Part shown: one piece after another, positions 36,295-44,050 of the stretch
Layout of the letters: each line of letters opens with the position of its first letter
Numbering within the stretch: the first letter of the stretch is position 1
NCBI RefSeq assembly: GCF_032302195.1
Contig: NZ_CP135275.1
Location: 5,981,501 to 6,045,500 of the forward strand
From: Paenibacillus sp. MMS20-IR301
Lineage (GTDB): Bacteria > Bacillota > Bacilli > Paenibacillales > Paenibacillaceae
Length of the DNA: 64,000 nucleotides
Direction of reading: 5' to 3'
The notes under the pieces: generated by a model
What the model saw: only the letters and a program-made list of their open reading frames with translations
The model's database searches: none
Told to the model about the DNA's origin: nothing
Position numbers and translations under genes: made by a program

Positions 36295-37107
36295 TTGAAG
36301 CTGTCGGTATTCTATAATCATATTGTGAAGGCCAGCGAGCAAAGCGGCCTGCCGCTGGAGGCTGTGCTGGACAAGGTACATGCCTGTGGCATTGAAGCGG
36401 TGGAGCTGGATCTGCAGGAGGCGCTGGCCGGGGCTGAGGCGCTGAAACAAAGGCTGGATAGTGCAGGGATCGCTGTGGCATCAATGTATGCTTTTTGCGA
36501 TTTCGGTAATGATCCTGCGCCGGAGCCGGGTTACCGGTTCATTGACACTGCCGCTTATTTCGGGGCAGGCAAGGTGCTGGTCATTCCCGGCTTCCTTGCA
36601 GAAGCGGCCAGCCTGGAAGACCGTAATCAGGCCCTTAAGGGAATGGCTTCAGCGCTGACTGCCGTGTGCGGCTATGCGGAGCATAAGGGCATCCGTGTAA
36701 CGATGGAGGACTTCGACGATATCCGTGCGCCGTTCTCGTCAGCAGGCGAGCTGCTCTGGTTCCTGGAGCAGGTGCCGAAGCTCTCCATCACCTTCGATAC
36801 CGGTAACTTTATCTACCGGGGCGAGGATGAGCTGGAGGCCTTCGCCAAGCTCAAGCACCGAATCATTCATGTCCACTGCAAGGACCGCCTGCTTGAAGAC
36901 AGTGGCGGAGAGCTGAAGCTCAGCACCGCCGGAATTCCGCTGTACCCATCTCCTGTAGGGGCCGGCTGCATCAGGATTGCAGAGATTCTTCATCTGCTGA
37001 AGGCAGAGGGCTACGACGATACATTGGCGATTGAACATTTCGATGCTACCGACCAGCTGGCATATATGGAGCAATCTGCTGCCTGGCTGCGCGCCAGGCT
37101 GGAATAG
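36295..37107 (+). CDS. Sugar phosphate isomerase/epimerase-family TIM barrel
   Basis: Protein of 270 residues of the xylose isomerase-like TIM-barrel/AP endonuclease 2 superfamily. Visible marks are a barrel start (KLSVFYNHIVKA), GIEAVELDLQEA, a metal-ligand Glu in VTMEDFDD, Asp in ITFDTGNF, His in HVHCKDR and Glu in TLAIEHFD, all at the expected ends of strands. It probably isomerises or epimerises a sugar or polyol, but the substrate is unknown. The start is TTG with GGGGG 9 bases upstream. Confidence 0.83.
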   Translation: MKLSVFYNHIVKASEQSGLPLEAVLDKVHACGIEAVELDLQEALAGAEALKQRLDSAGIAVASMYAFCDFGNDPAPEPGYRFIDTAAYFGAGKVLVIPGFLAEAASLEDRNQALKGMASALTAVCGYAEHKGIRVTMEDFDDIRAPFSSAGELLWFLEQVPKLSITFDTGNFIYRGEDELEAFAKLKHRIIHVHCKDRLLEDSGGELKLSTAGIPLYPSPVGAGCIRIAEILHLLKAEGYDDTLAIEHFDATDQLAYMEQSAAWLRARLE

Positions 37108-37122
37108 CTGTATTGCAGCAGC

Positions 37123-37152
37123 TTGACCGGCAGATGTTCCAGGGCATACAAT
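37123..37152 (+). promoter_or_regulatory. Sigma-A promoter of the ABC exporter leader
   Basis: TTGACC at 37123-37128 and TACAAT at 37147-37152 with an 18-base spacer. Transcription from about 37159 would give a leader of about 285 bases before the exporter start codon. Confidence 0.7.
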
Positions 37153-37172
37153 ACAAGAACAATCTTACAAAT

Positions 37173-37407
37173 GAGGTGAAATGGATGCCATACCGTACCG
37201 TCGCAAGGAATTAGTTATCGGGCTGGGCAGAACGCGTACCAGCCATCAAGGGGGAAGTCTATTCTCTTGATCCAAGATAACTAATACCTTGCACGGTGTC
37301 TGGATATCCGTTTGGTGAAAGCCGGGACACTGCGCTATGAAGCATAGAGACCACATGTTTTACTGTGGTTCTTTATTGCCGGGTAGCGGGAGGAGTCCCG
37401 GCTTTTT
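37173..37407 (+). promoter_or_regulatory. Leader-peptide transcription attenuator upstream of the ABC exporter
   Basis: A ribosome binding site (GAGGTG, 37173-37178) serves a short leader frame. A 21-bp interrupted stem pairs 37197-37219 with 37276-37297 (ACCGT, GCAAGG, ATTAGTTATC against their complements), enclosing hairpins GGCTGG/CCAGCC and ATCAAG/CTTGAT. Then follow hairpins 37296-37330 (GTGTC/GACAC) and 37350-37369 (ACCACA/TGTGGT), and a terminator (GCCGGG 37378-37383, CCCGGC 37397-37402, five T). AGCCGGGAC at 37320-37328 is complementary over 9 bases to GTCCCGGCT at 37395-37403 and could replace the 6-bp terminator stem. These mutually exclusive pairings are the signature of attenuation. 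Confidence 0.65.
37185..37214 (+). CDS. Putative 9-residue leader peptide MPYRTVARN
   Basis: ATG at 37185 is 6 bases after GAGGTG and opens a 9-codon frame ending in TAG at 37212-37214. That stop lies inside the left arm of the 21-bp stem, so a stalled or terminating ribosome would keep the stem open. An overlapping alternative starts at ATG 37181 in another frame and encodes 29 residues, ending at 37270 within the enclosed hairpin. Spacing favours the 9-residue frame. The role is inferred from structure by analogy with BmrB/BmrCD-type and erm-type leaders. Confidence 0.4.
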   Translation: MPYRTVARN

Positions 37408-37446
37408 GTATTTCACAATTCAATTATAAGATTGGAGATTGTAATT

Positions 37447-39153
37447 ATGCTGCGTCAATGTCTTGTCCGCCTGAAAGGGTGGATTGCTGTGTATATTGTG
37501 CTTGGCTTCGCTATTCAGCTCTTAAGCAGCCTGGGAATCGTATGCTTTCAGAAGATTCTGGATCAGGCTGTGGGCGGGACGGGCCTGGCTGTTATCACTC
37601 ATTCCATTGTAATATACGGACTGCTGCTGGGAGTGAATGTAATTCTGAATTATCTGGACGAATATCCGGGCGCCCGGCTGTCCAGTAGCATTACGGAACG
37701 GCTGAAGATTATGGCGTTGTCCAAAATCTCCCGGATGGACTATTCCGCCTACCAGAACATGGGCACAGGCCAGATGATTAAGGTGATTGAGAACGGGGCT
37801 GCGGCGGGCAACAGCATCCTCTTCTCCTTTTACCTCCAGACGCTGCACGAGCTGCTGCCGACCATCCTCTTCAGCCTCATCTTCATCAGCTTCTACGACA
37901 TCCGGATTATGGTGGTTATTGCCGCCGGGTATGTGGTGATCTTCCTGATTACCAATGTGCTGCTGAAGTTCCTGTACCGGATCAAATCGGCGGTGCTTAA
38001 GGAGCAGGAGACGATGTCCCGTTACTCTATCCGCGGCTTCATGGAGCTGGTCGTCTTCCGCACCAATAAGAAATATGCACAGGAGATCAGCAGGCTGAAC
38101 GATACAGCACAGCAGATTATTCAGAAGAGTACCCGGCTGCAGATGATCCATGAATCTTTTTTTGCCTTGTTTGAATTGTTCATTACGGTCATTAAAGTGA
38201 TCGTGCTGCTCTACGGAGTGAAGCAGGTGATCTCCGGGCAGGCCTCAGTGGGGGTAATGGTCGCTTTATTCATGTTCATTGAGAAAATCTATACACCGAT
38301 TGCTATCTTCAACGTGCTGTTCATCAATTATAAGCTGAACCGGGTGACGTATCAGCGGTTTGAGGAATTCCTGGCTGCCCCGGAGGACCGGAATCTGGAG
38401 GCGGGCACAGAAATTAAGCAGCTGCAGGGTGATCTTGAATTCAAGGAAGTCTCCTTCGGCTACGGGGAGGTGCAGGTGCTGGACCGGCTGTCCTTCTCCA
38501 TCGCCCGCGGTACATCGGTTGCCCTGGTGGGCCTCAGCGGCAGCGGCAAATCGACAATCATCAAGCTGATTACAGGCCTTCTGAAGAAAAGCAGCGGCAA
38601 GCTGCTGGTCGACGGCACCGATATCGACGAGCTGAAGCTGGACAGCTACTATGATTATATCTCATATCTGTCACAGGACAGCCCGATCTTCGATACCTCC
38701 ATCCGGGGCAATATGGTGTTTGAGCAGAAGGTCCCTGACGAAGAGCTGTATGCTGTACTCGATAAGGTGCAGCTGAAGGAGAAGGTGCTGGAGCTGCCGG
38801 AGAAGCTGGATACGCTGGTCGGTGAACGCGGCCTGAAATTGTCGGGAGGGGAACGGCAGCGCCTCGCATTCGCCCGGGCGATCCTGCAGAAGCGGCAGCT
38901 GGTCATTCTCGACGAGCCGGTATCCGCACTGGATAACATTACGGAGAAGCGCCTCATGGAGACGGTATTCGCAGAATTCCGGGGGAAGACGGTCATTATT
39001 GTTGCGCACCGGCTGAACTTCATCAGCGGTGTAGATAAGATTCTGGTACTGGAGCGGGGCCGCCTCTGCGGTGAGGAGGATTTCAATTCACTGATCCGGG
39101 ATTGTGAGCCTTTCAGGGCATTATGGAATAACGGCCGGGGGCAAACGAATTAA
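37447..39153 (+). CDS. ABC exporter half-transporter (MsbA/Lantibiotic-exporter type)
   Basis: Fused membrane-ATPase protein of 568 residues. Six hydrophobic segments (about 15-300) make the exporter membrane domain; the ATPase domain has Walker A VGLSGSGKST, Q-loop in YLSQDSPIFDT, signature KLSGGERQRLAFARAI, Walker B LVILDEPVSALD and H-loop IIVAHRLN. It should act as a homodimer that expels a hydrophobic compound or peptide. GGAG lies 9 bases before the ATG at 37447. The structured leader upstream suggests induction by ribosome-targeting compounds, which would make this a drug-resistance pump; that is inference. Confidence 0.88.
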   Translation: MLRQCLVRLKGWIAVYIVLGFAIQLLSSLGIVCFQKILDQAVGGTGLAVITHSIVIYGLLLGVNVILNYLDEYPGARLSSSITERLKIMALSKISRMDYSAYQNMGTGQMIKVIENGAAAGNSILFSFYLQTLHELLPTILFSLIFISFYDIRIMVVIAAGYVVIFLITNVLLKFLYRIKSAVLKEQETMSRYSIRGFMELVVFRTNKKYAQEISRLNDTAQQIIQKSTRLQMIHESFFALFELFITVIKVIVLLYGVKQVISGQASVGVMVALFMFIEKIYTPIAIFNVLFINYKLNRVTYQRFEEFLAAPEDRNLEAGTEIKQLQGDLEFKEVSFGYGEVQVLDRLSFSIARGTSVALVGLSGSGKSTIIKLITGLLKKSSGKLLVDGTDIDELKLDSYYDYISYLSQDSPIFDTSIRGNMVFEQKVPDEELYAVLDKVQLKEKVLELPEKLDTLVGERGLKLSGGERQRLAFARAILQKRQLVILDEPVSALDNITEKRLMETVFAEFRGKTVIIVAHRLNFISGVDKILVLERGRLCGEEDFNSLIRDCEPFRALWNNGRGQTN

Positions 39154-39231
39154 ATCAAACTGTACCTTGAGACCGTCTTCCGGCTGGACTATGCTGGGTT
39201 CATAGAGAACCTGAAAGCGAGGCCAGACTGA

Positions 39232-39828
39232 ATGAATGCAACACTGCTTCAGATGAGGCTCGAAACAGAGCGCTTAATCATCCGTCCTTATATAGAAAGT
39301 GATTTGACCGCTTCCTTCGAATTGATGCAGAATCCGGAGGTGCTGGCCTTCATGCACATGGATATGATGCCGCTGCATGAATATGAGGGGCTGTTCCGCT
39401 GGCTGATGTTCAGCTACCATACGCCCTTTGAGCTGCCGTTCAAATATTCATTTGCCATCTGCAGCCGCGGGACCGGCCGGCTGGTCGGCTGGTGCGGCGC
39501 GGGCGTGCTGGACTTCAGCGTGCCCGATACTGAGCTGTATTATCTGATCGGCCGCGAGCACTGGGGCCGGGGATATGCTACGGAAGCGGCGGTGGCGCTT
39601 GCCGGCTACGCCTTCAATGTCATCGGGCTGCAGCGGCTGTACGCTAAGGCCGATCCGCGGAATACGGCTTCGCTCGGAGTGTTTAAGAAGCTGGGCTTCC
39701 GGTTCGAGCGTGAGCTGGCCGGACTGACCGGCGATTATGCGGATTGTAACGGCGAGCTGCTGCATGTTCTGCAGAAGGAGCAGTTCCTTGAGCGATTTCG
39801 CCGGCCGGAGATTAGCGGAAGTGAGTAA
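39232..39828 (+). CDS. RimJ/RimL-type GNAT acetyltransferase
   Basis: Protein of 198 residues: the opening LETERLIIRPYIESDL is diagnostic of the RimJ/RimL group, the acetyl-CoA loop is REHWGRGYATEA, and RNTASLGVFKKLGF closes the fold. Family members acetylate protein N-termini or antibiotics. GAGG lies 9 bases before the ATG. It follows the ABC exporter by 78 bases and may be co-transcribed; it could then add to resistance, but this is speculative. Confidence 0.88.
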   Translation: MNATLLQMRLETERLIIRPYIESDLTASFELMQNPEVLAFMHMDMMPLHEYEGLFRWLMFSYHTPFELPFKYSFAICSRGTGRLVGWCGAGVLDFSVPDTELYYLIGREHWGRGYATEAAVALAGYAFNVIGLQRLYAKADPRNTASLGVFKKLGFRFERELAGLTGDYADCNGELLHVLQKEQFLERFRRPEISGSE

Positions 39829-39862
39829 AGGCCCGGCCCGGAGGCCTCACCGGGGCGGGCGA

Positions 39863-39892
39863 ACAGGTGCTGTCCATTAGGATAGCACCTGT
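39863..39892 (+). terminator. Hairpin after the acetyltransferase gene
   Basis: ACAGGTGCTGTCC pairs with GGATAGCACCTGT (13 bp, one G-T pair), loop ATTA. The tail CTGCTGTTG is not T-rich, so it may be a weak or factor-assisted terminator. Confidence 0.5.
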
Positions 39893-39930
39893 CTGCTGTT
39901 GCAGGGCATTGCCGCTGCGGGGTTGACGCA

Positions 39931-40138
39931 CAATCGGCCCGTTTGCCCTCGCGGCCGCTGAATGTATTCGGTATTCCGCATATAATGTGCTCGTTTGCCC
40001 TAGTGACCGCCGATTGTATTCGGTTTTTCGCATACAATGTGCCTGTTTATCCTCGCGGCCGCTGAATGTATTCGGTATTTCACATACAATCTGCCCGTTT
40101 ATCCTCGCGGCCGCTGAATGTATTCGGTATTCCGCATA
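39931..40138. repeat. Four tandem copies of a 52-bp repeat
   Basis: Exact 52-base periodicity: units at 39931-39982, 39983-40034, 40035-40086 and 40087-40138, with a fifth beginning to decay at 40139. The common core is GCGGCCGCTGAATGTATTCG followed by GTATTCCGCATACA; TGTA and TACA in each unit form a short dyad. Because 52 is not a multiple of three and all frames are interrupted or drift, it is non-coding. It fills most of the 349-base gap between the acetyltransferase and the IF-3-like gene. No spacers are present, so it is not CRISPR. Confidence 0.92.
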
Positions 40139-40177
40139 CAAAGGGCCCCTTTGCCTCCCCTGCAGTGGCGGTGGAGG

Positions 40178-40690
40178 TTACTTGCCCGGGTTCACCCGCA
40201 CCTGTACACCCTTGCCGCTGGTCTGAATGCCGGTCGCCTTGCTCCCGGCTTCTTTCAGGTCCGCCAGCAGCCGTTCCAGCACGGCCTTGGCTGCCGCCGC
40301 TTCCTTCGCGCCGGTTGCCTTCACGACCAGCTGCACCGGCTTGCCGGAGCGCAAATGCTTGTCCGCCTGCCGCCGCTTTGTGTCGTAGTCATGCTCCTGG
40401 GTATGGGCGGTGAAGCGCAGCTCCTTCACCTTCTCATTGCTGCCGCCGCCCGCAGGTGCCCGGCCGGCATCACTCTTGCGCGCTGATTGCGCAGCGGCCT
40501 TGCCTTTGCCTTTGGCTACCAGGCTGCAAGGCGGCGGACTGCTCATCAGCGAGGTACAGACCAGATCAGCCCCTGCAGATTTGGCCATCGCCAGCGCTTC
40601 ATTCCGGGAGACGGTGCCGAGCTTCTCACCCTTCAGCCCGGTGAGCACCACCTCGGTTGCTCTAATCTGTTCATTAATAAATACGGCCAC
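40178..40690 (-). CDS. Divergent translation initiation factor IF-3 paralogue
   Basis: Protein of 170 residues, the normal IF-3 length. The N-domain starts MAVFINEQIRATEVVL and carries GEKLGTVSRNEALAMAK and the PPPC segment that aligns with the IF-3 PPVCRIMDYGK site, but the YGK part reads VAKGKGK. The linker is Ala/Gly/Lys-rich instead of helical, and the C-domain keeps ELRFTAHTQEHDYDTK and KHLRSGKPVQLVVK but loses the RGR-HKE-G stretch needed for 30S contacts. The start is GTG with GGGAGG 10 bases upstream. It is not next to rpmI/rplT, so it is a second copy with probably altered function. Confidence 0.82.
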   Translation of the reverse strand: MAVFINEQIRATEVVLTGLKGEKLGTVSRNEALAMAKSAGADLVCTSLMSSPPPCSLVAKGKGKAAAQSARKSDAGRAPAGGGSNEKVKELRFTAHTQEHDYDTKRRQADKHLRSGKPVQLVVKATGAKEAAAAKAVLERLLADLKEAGSKATGIQTSGKGVQVRVNPGK

Positions 40691-40825
40691 GGAAATAAAT
40701 CCTCCCTTTGCGGATATGATATAGCTATCATATATGGAAGTAGGGCAGGGTTCAATTGCCCGGTGTAACATCCTGCCAAACAGATGTCCCGGCCAACTTG
40801 GCGGATAATAAAGCAGTCGTTATTG

Positions 40826-40862
40826 ATATTCCTTGACGGGAATATTCCTGTTGAGGTATATT
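40826..40862 (+). promoter_or_regulatory. arsR-type promoter with operator dyad
   Basis: TTGACG (40833-40838) and TATATT (40857-40862) with an 18-base spacer form the promoter of the regulator gene. The dyad ATATTCC/GGAATAT (40826-40832 and 40839-40845) straddles the -35, the position expected for an autoregulating ArsR-family repressor. Confidence 0.6.
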
Positions 40863-40911
40863 CGGGATGTACTTCAAATAACGAAAGCTCTATTAAAGGA
40901 ACGTCGGAACT

Positions 40912-41232
40912 ATGGACACAACGATATTTAGCGCTCTTGCGGAGCCTACCCGGCTGCGGATGGTGGAGATTCTGAAGGAAGGGCCGCTCGGTGTAGGCGA
41001 AATGGCCGAGCGTCTTGCGCTACGCCAGCCGCAGGCCTCGAAGCATCTGCGGGTACTGCTGGAAGCCGGACTGGTTGAGGTAGAAGCGGCCGCGAACCGC
41101 CGGAATTACAGGCTGCGGACAGAGCCGCTGGAAGCGCTCGATGCCTGGCTGGAAGCCTACCGGAAGCTATGGAGCGAACGCTTCGATCAACTGGACGACT
41201 ATCTGCGCCAGCTGCAATCCGAGGATCATTGA
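40912..41232 (+). CDS. ArsR-family transcriptional regulator
   Basis: Winged-helix repressor of 106 residues: IFSALAEPTRLRMVEIL, then the recognition helix region LALRQPQASKHLRVLLEAGLVE. No metal-binding cysteines are present, so it is of the non-metal type typically paired with SRPBCC/AHSA1 genes. AAAGGA precedes the ATG by 11 bases. The SRPBCC gene follows 24 bases later in the same transcript, and a dyad at the promoter suggests autoregulation. Confidence 0.92.
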   Translation: MDTTIFSALAEPTRLRMVEILKEGPLGVGEMAERLALRQPQASKHLRVLLEAGLVEVEAAANRRNYRLRTEPLEALDAWLEAYRKLWSERFDQLDDYLRQLQSEDH

Positions 41233-41256
41233 ATAACTAATCAGGAGGGATTATGT

Positions 41257-41769
41257 ATGTCCGGCAAAATGATTTCCCGTGTAGAAGGTCTTGAACTGGT
41301 GCTTGAACGTGTATTCGATGCACCGCGCGACCTTGTATTCAAAGTATTCTCAGAGGCAGAGCACTTGAAGCAGTGGTGGGGGCCGCGCGGCTGGACGGTT
41401 CCCTTCTGTACAGTAGATTTCCGTCCCGGCGGTGTGTGGCATTACTGCATGAAGTGTGTGGATGAGAATCAGGGAGAGTTCTTCGGAATGGAATCCTGGG
41501 GCAAAGGGATCTATCACGAAATTATAGATGGCAAGCAGATCATCTATACCGATTACTTCTCGGATGCCGAAGGTAATGAAATTGCAGATATGCCGTCCAC
41601 GCTGGTGACGATGCTGTTCGAGGACCAAGGCGGGAAGACGAAGCTGGTTAGCCGCTCTAAGTACACTTCCGCCGAAGCGCTGCAAACCGTTCTGGATATG
41701 GGGATGGAGCAGGGAATTACGGAGACCTGGGACCGTCTGGAGGAGCATCTGGAGTCGGTTCAGCAATAG
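41257..41769 (+). CDS. SRPBCC/AHSA1-domain protein
   Basis: Protein of 170 residues with the AHSA1-type START-like fold: LVLERVFDAPRDLVFKVFSEAEHLKQWWGPRGW at the start and the final helix TVLDMGMEQGITETWDRLEEHL. It probably binds a hydrophobic ligand in its pocket; no enzyme activity can be claimed. AGGAGGG precedes the ATG. The ArsR-SRPBCC gene pair is common in Gram-positive soil bacteria, with unknown ligand. Confidence 0.9.
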   Translation: MSGKMISRVEGLELVLERVFDAPRDLVFKVFSEAEHLKQWWGPRGWTVPFCTVDFRPGGVWHYCMKCVDENQGEFFGMESWGKGIYHEIIDGKQIIYTDYFSDAEGNEIADMPSTLVTMLFEDQGGKTKLVSRSKYTSAEALQTVLDMGMEQGITETWDRLEEHLESVQQ

Positions 41770-41788
41770 TAGCTTCACTAATAACAAA

Positions 41789-41828
41789 GGCTGTCCCTGC
41801 CGCAATTCCGGCGGGGATGGCCTTTTTT
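41789..41828 (+). terminator. Terminator after the ArsR-SRPBCC operon
   Basis: GGC-TGTCCCTGCCG pairs with CGGCGGGGATGGCC around a 5-base loop, followed by six T. A clear intrinsic terminator 20 bases after the stop. Confidence 0.85.
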
Positions 41829-42034
41829 GAAGGATAAAAATTCATATGCTGCTGGACTGGGATGACGGAGCAGCCCCGGTAGCCTTGGTGAGGCTTTCTT
41901 ACTATTTTTTCCTAGACCTGTTTGGGCCCTCTCTATTCTAGGTGAATGGGTATTAGCAGGTACACTGCCTGCGAGCGTCCGCTGGAATACATAACGGAAT
42001 AGCTTACAGGTTCAGAATTAGGGAGGCAGAGGGT

Positions 42035-43765
42035 ATGGATAAGGAGCAGCTGGCGCAGCTGAAGCGCTGGCATGAAGAGGATGAGCATCAGCAGATTGTA
42101 GATTACATTCAGGCTATTCCGTCTGAGGCGAGAGATTACGAGGGGATCAGCTGCCTGGCCAGAGCTTACAATAATCTGGACCGTTACGGGGAGGGGCTTG
42201 AGCAGCTGCTCAGCATTGCGGAAGAAGGCAGGGAGGACCCGTTGTGGCATTTCCGCACAGGGTATTCCTATTATTATCTGAAGCAGTACGAACAGGCTGT
42301 AGAGGCTTTTGAACGGTCCGACAGCCTTGAGCCCGGAGACGGGGATACCCGGATGCTGCTGGAATGGAGCCGGAACGGTGCGCAGCGCGGGAAGCGGGAG
42401 CAGGCAAGGCGGGCTGAAGCGCTGAGCAGGGCCGATGTACAGGCAGATGGCAATGGAAGCAGCCTGGATGCTTTTATCGAATACTGCCGGGATTTCTGGG
42501 AAGACAGCGACTATGCCCGGAAGGAGTATGTATCGGCGCCGCCTGGTGACGATCTGATTGCTTCTGTGGAGCAGGAGCTGGGCTACAAGCTGCCGGCGTC
42601 CTACATAGCGATGATGAAGCAGCAGAATGGCGGGATTCCCCGCAACACCTGCTTTCCGGTAGAGGAAGCCACTTCGTGGGCCGAAGATCATATTGCGATT
42701 ACAGGAATTGCCGGTATCGGCCGTGATACGAGCTATGCCCTGTGCGGCGATCTGGGCAGCCGGTTCATGATCGAGGAATGGGGTTACCCGGACATTGGTG
42801 TGGTTATCGGCGACTGCCCATCGGCAGGCCATGATGTGGTGATGCTCGATTACCGCCACTGCGGCCCGGACGGCGAACCGGAGGTGATCCATGTGGATCA
42901 GGAGGGCAACTATGAGATTACTTTCCTGGCCAAGGATTATGAGAGCTTCATCCGCGGTCTGGTGAGCGAGGAGGCCTTTGATACATCGGAGGAGGATAAA
43001 GAGGATGACCTGCGGAGGGTAACACACGGGGCGTTCTCCCCGCTGCTGCAGGAGTTGACCGCTAAATTCACAGAAATAGATAATATTGAAGGAATCATCC
43101 GCAGCATCTGCAAGGAAATTGTACAGGAGAAGGGTCACTTCTCGCTGCATGCCGACGAGCGTTCTACCCTAATGTATGACCTGCAGTTCAGCTTGTATAC
43201 GAATGCCTATCCGGAGACCTCCCGGGAGCAATATCTAGAGGATTACTCTAAGATGATCGCTTTTGGCGGCGAATTCAGTACAGGCGGATATGCGCCGGGC
43301 TTCATTACGGACTGGCTGGATAATAGGATACAGCTTGGCATGATTGTGGAGCGTGAAGGGATAGTCCGGTTGACCGATAAAGCACAGGAGCAATTACTTG
43401 AGAAACTGAAGGAGGCAGGAACAATGGATAATGCAGACATTAAGCCGTTTATCCTGGTGGAGCAGAGTAACGGCGGGAAATCAGTGATTCTGAGTGTTGG
43501 CAGCTACAAAGCGGATCTGTTCGCTGCGCGTGCAGATGAAGGGTTCGAGGGTAACGGTTATGATTGGGGCTCCCTGGCAGCGGTCTTCCTGGAGGAGCAG
43601 ATGCCCGAGCTGTCCGGTATCATCCGGTTTGACCCGGAGGCGGATATGTTCTGTGCGTATTCATCCGACGGAGAGGCGGTTGTAGCCTTTGCTGCAGGCT
43701 TTAAGCGTGCTTGCGAGGATGATGCGCTTATCCGTGATTTGTTCTCGCGGGCGGAGCTGGATTAA
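42035..43765 (+). CDS. TPR - SMI1/KNR4 (SUKH) - Imm51 fusion protein
   Basis: Cytoplasmic protein of 576 residues built from immunity-type modules. Residues 1-120 are a TPR-like region homologous to the protein at 35768. Residues 165-310 form an SMI1/KNR4 (SUKH) domain (VEQELGYKLPASYIAMMKQQNGG, VIGDCPSAGHDVVMLDY, DYESFIRGL). Residues 325-460 are unassigned. Residues 468-576 match Imm51 (PFILVEQSNGGKSVIL, FEGNGYDWGSLAAVFL, IRFDPEADMFCAYSS). SUKH and Imm51 proteins neutralise polymorphic toxins. GGGAGG lies 8 bases before the ATG. No toxin gene is adjacent, so it looks like an orphan multi-immunity protein. Confidence 0.8.
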   Translation: MDKEQLAQLKRWHEEDEHQQIVDYIQAIPSEARDYEGISCLARAYNNLDRYGEGLEQLLSIAEEGREDPLWHFRTGYSYYYLKQYEQAVEAFERSDSLEPGDGDTRMLLEWSRNGAQRGKREQARRAEALSRADVQADGNGSSLDAFIEYCRDFWEDSDYARKEYVSAPPGDDLIASVEQELGYKLPASYIAMMKQQNGGIPRNTCFPVEEATSWAEDHIAITGIAGIGRDTSYALCGDLGSRFMIEEWGYPDIGVVIGDCPSAGHDVVMLDYRHCGPDGEPEVIHVDQEGNYEITFLAKDYESFIRGLVSEEAFDTSEEDKEDDLRRVTHGAFSPLLQELTAKFTEIDNIEGIIRSICKEIVQEKGHFSLHADERSTLMYDLQFSLYTNAYPETSREQYLEDYSKMIAFGGEFSTGGYAPGFITDWLDNRIQLGMIVEREGIVRLTDKAQEQLLEKLKEAGTMDNADIKPFILVEQSNGGKSVILSVGSYKADLFAARADEGFEGNGYDWGSLAAVFLEEQMPELSGIIRFDPEADMFCAYSSDGEAVVAFAAGFKRACEDDALIRDLFSRAELD

Positions 43766-44050
43766 GCGGGATTAGATCATTGTCATGGTGGGGATTTAAA
43801 AATGAGTTTTCTTTCATAATCTAATATATTTTCCGTTTTTTATTTTTGTGAATTTAGGATTATTAATCTGGTTTTCAAAGGTAGATGAGATAATTAACTA
43901 TTACAAAATGGGGTTGTACTCTAATACAGCCCCTGTATAAGGTCTTTAATGTTAAATATCGTTGAATTAATCTATTAAAAATCGATAACATTAATTTACT
44001 TAGATTTTTCTTGTATACAATATCTAAAAAATCCTTTATAAGGAGCTGCT
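43766..44050. other. AT-rich intergenic region at the edge of a low-GC segment
   Basis: Composition drops sharply after 43790 and stays low to about 45370. No gene, hairpin terminator or clear repeat is seen in this gap. A candidate promoter is TTAATT (43991-43996) and TATACA (44014-44019) with a 17-base spacer. Confidence 0.6.

Noticed and set aside
37173..37407. Cobalamin or SAM riboswitch (segment GGTGAAAGCCGGGAC)
   Set aside because: The similarity is limited to a short G-rich string; the B12 box and the SAM core are absent, and the leader-peptide architecture explains the structure better.
39931..40138. CRISPR array
   Set aside because: The units are contiguous without unique spacers and no cas gene is near.
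39812..40141. Minus-strand frames with repeated YAEYRIHSAA-type peptide
   Set aside because: The peptide repeat comes from the 52-bp tandem DNA repeat; 52 is not a multiple of three, so the frame changes from unit to unit and cannot be a real repeat protein.
41933..43150. 405-codon antisense frame over the SUKH-Imm51 gene
   Set aside because: Same reasons: complete overlap with a gene of recognisable domains and no start signals.
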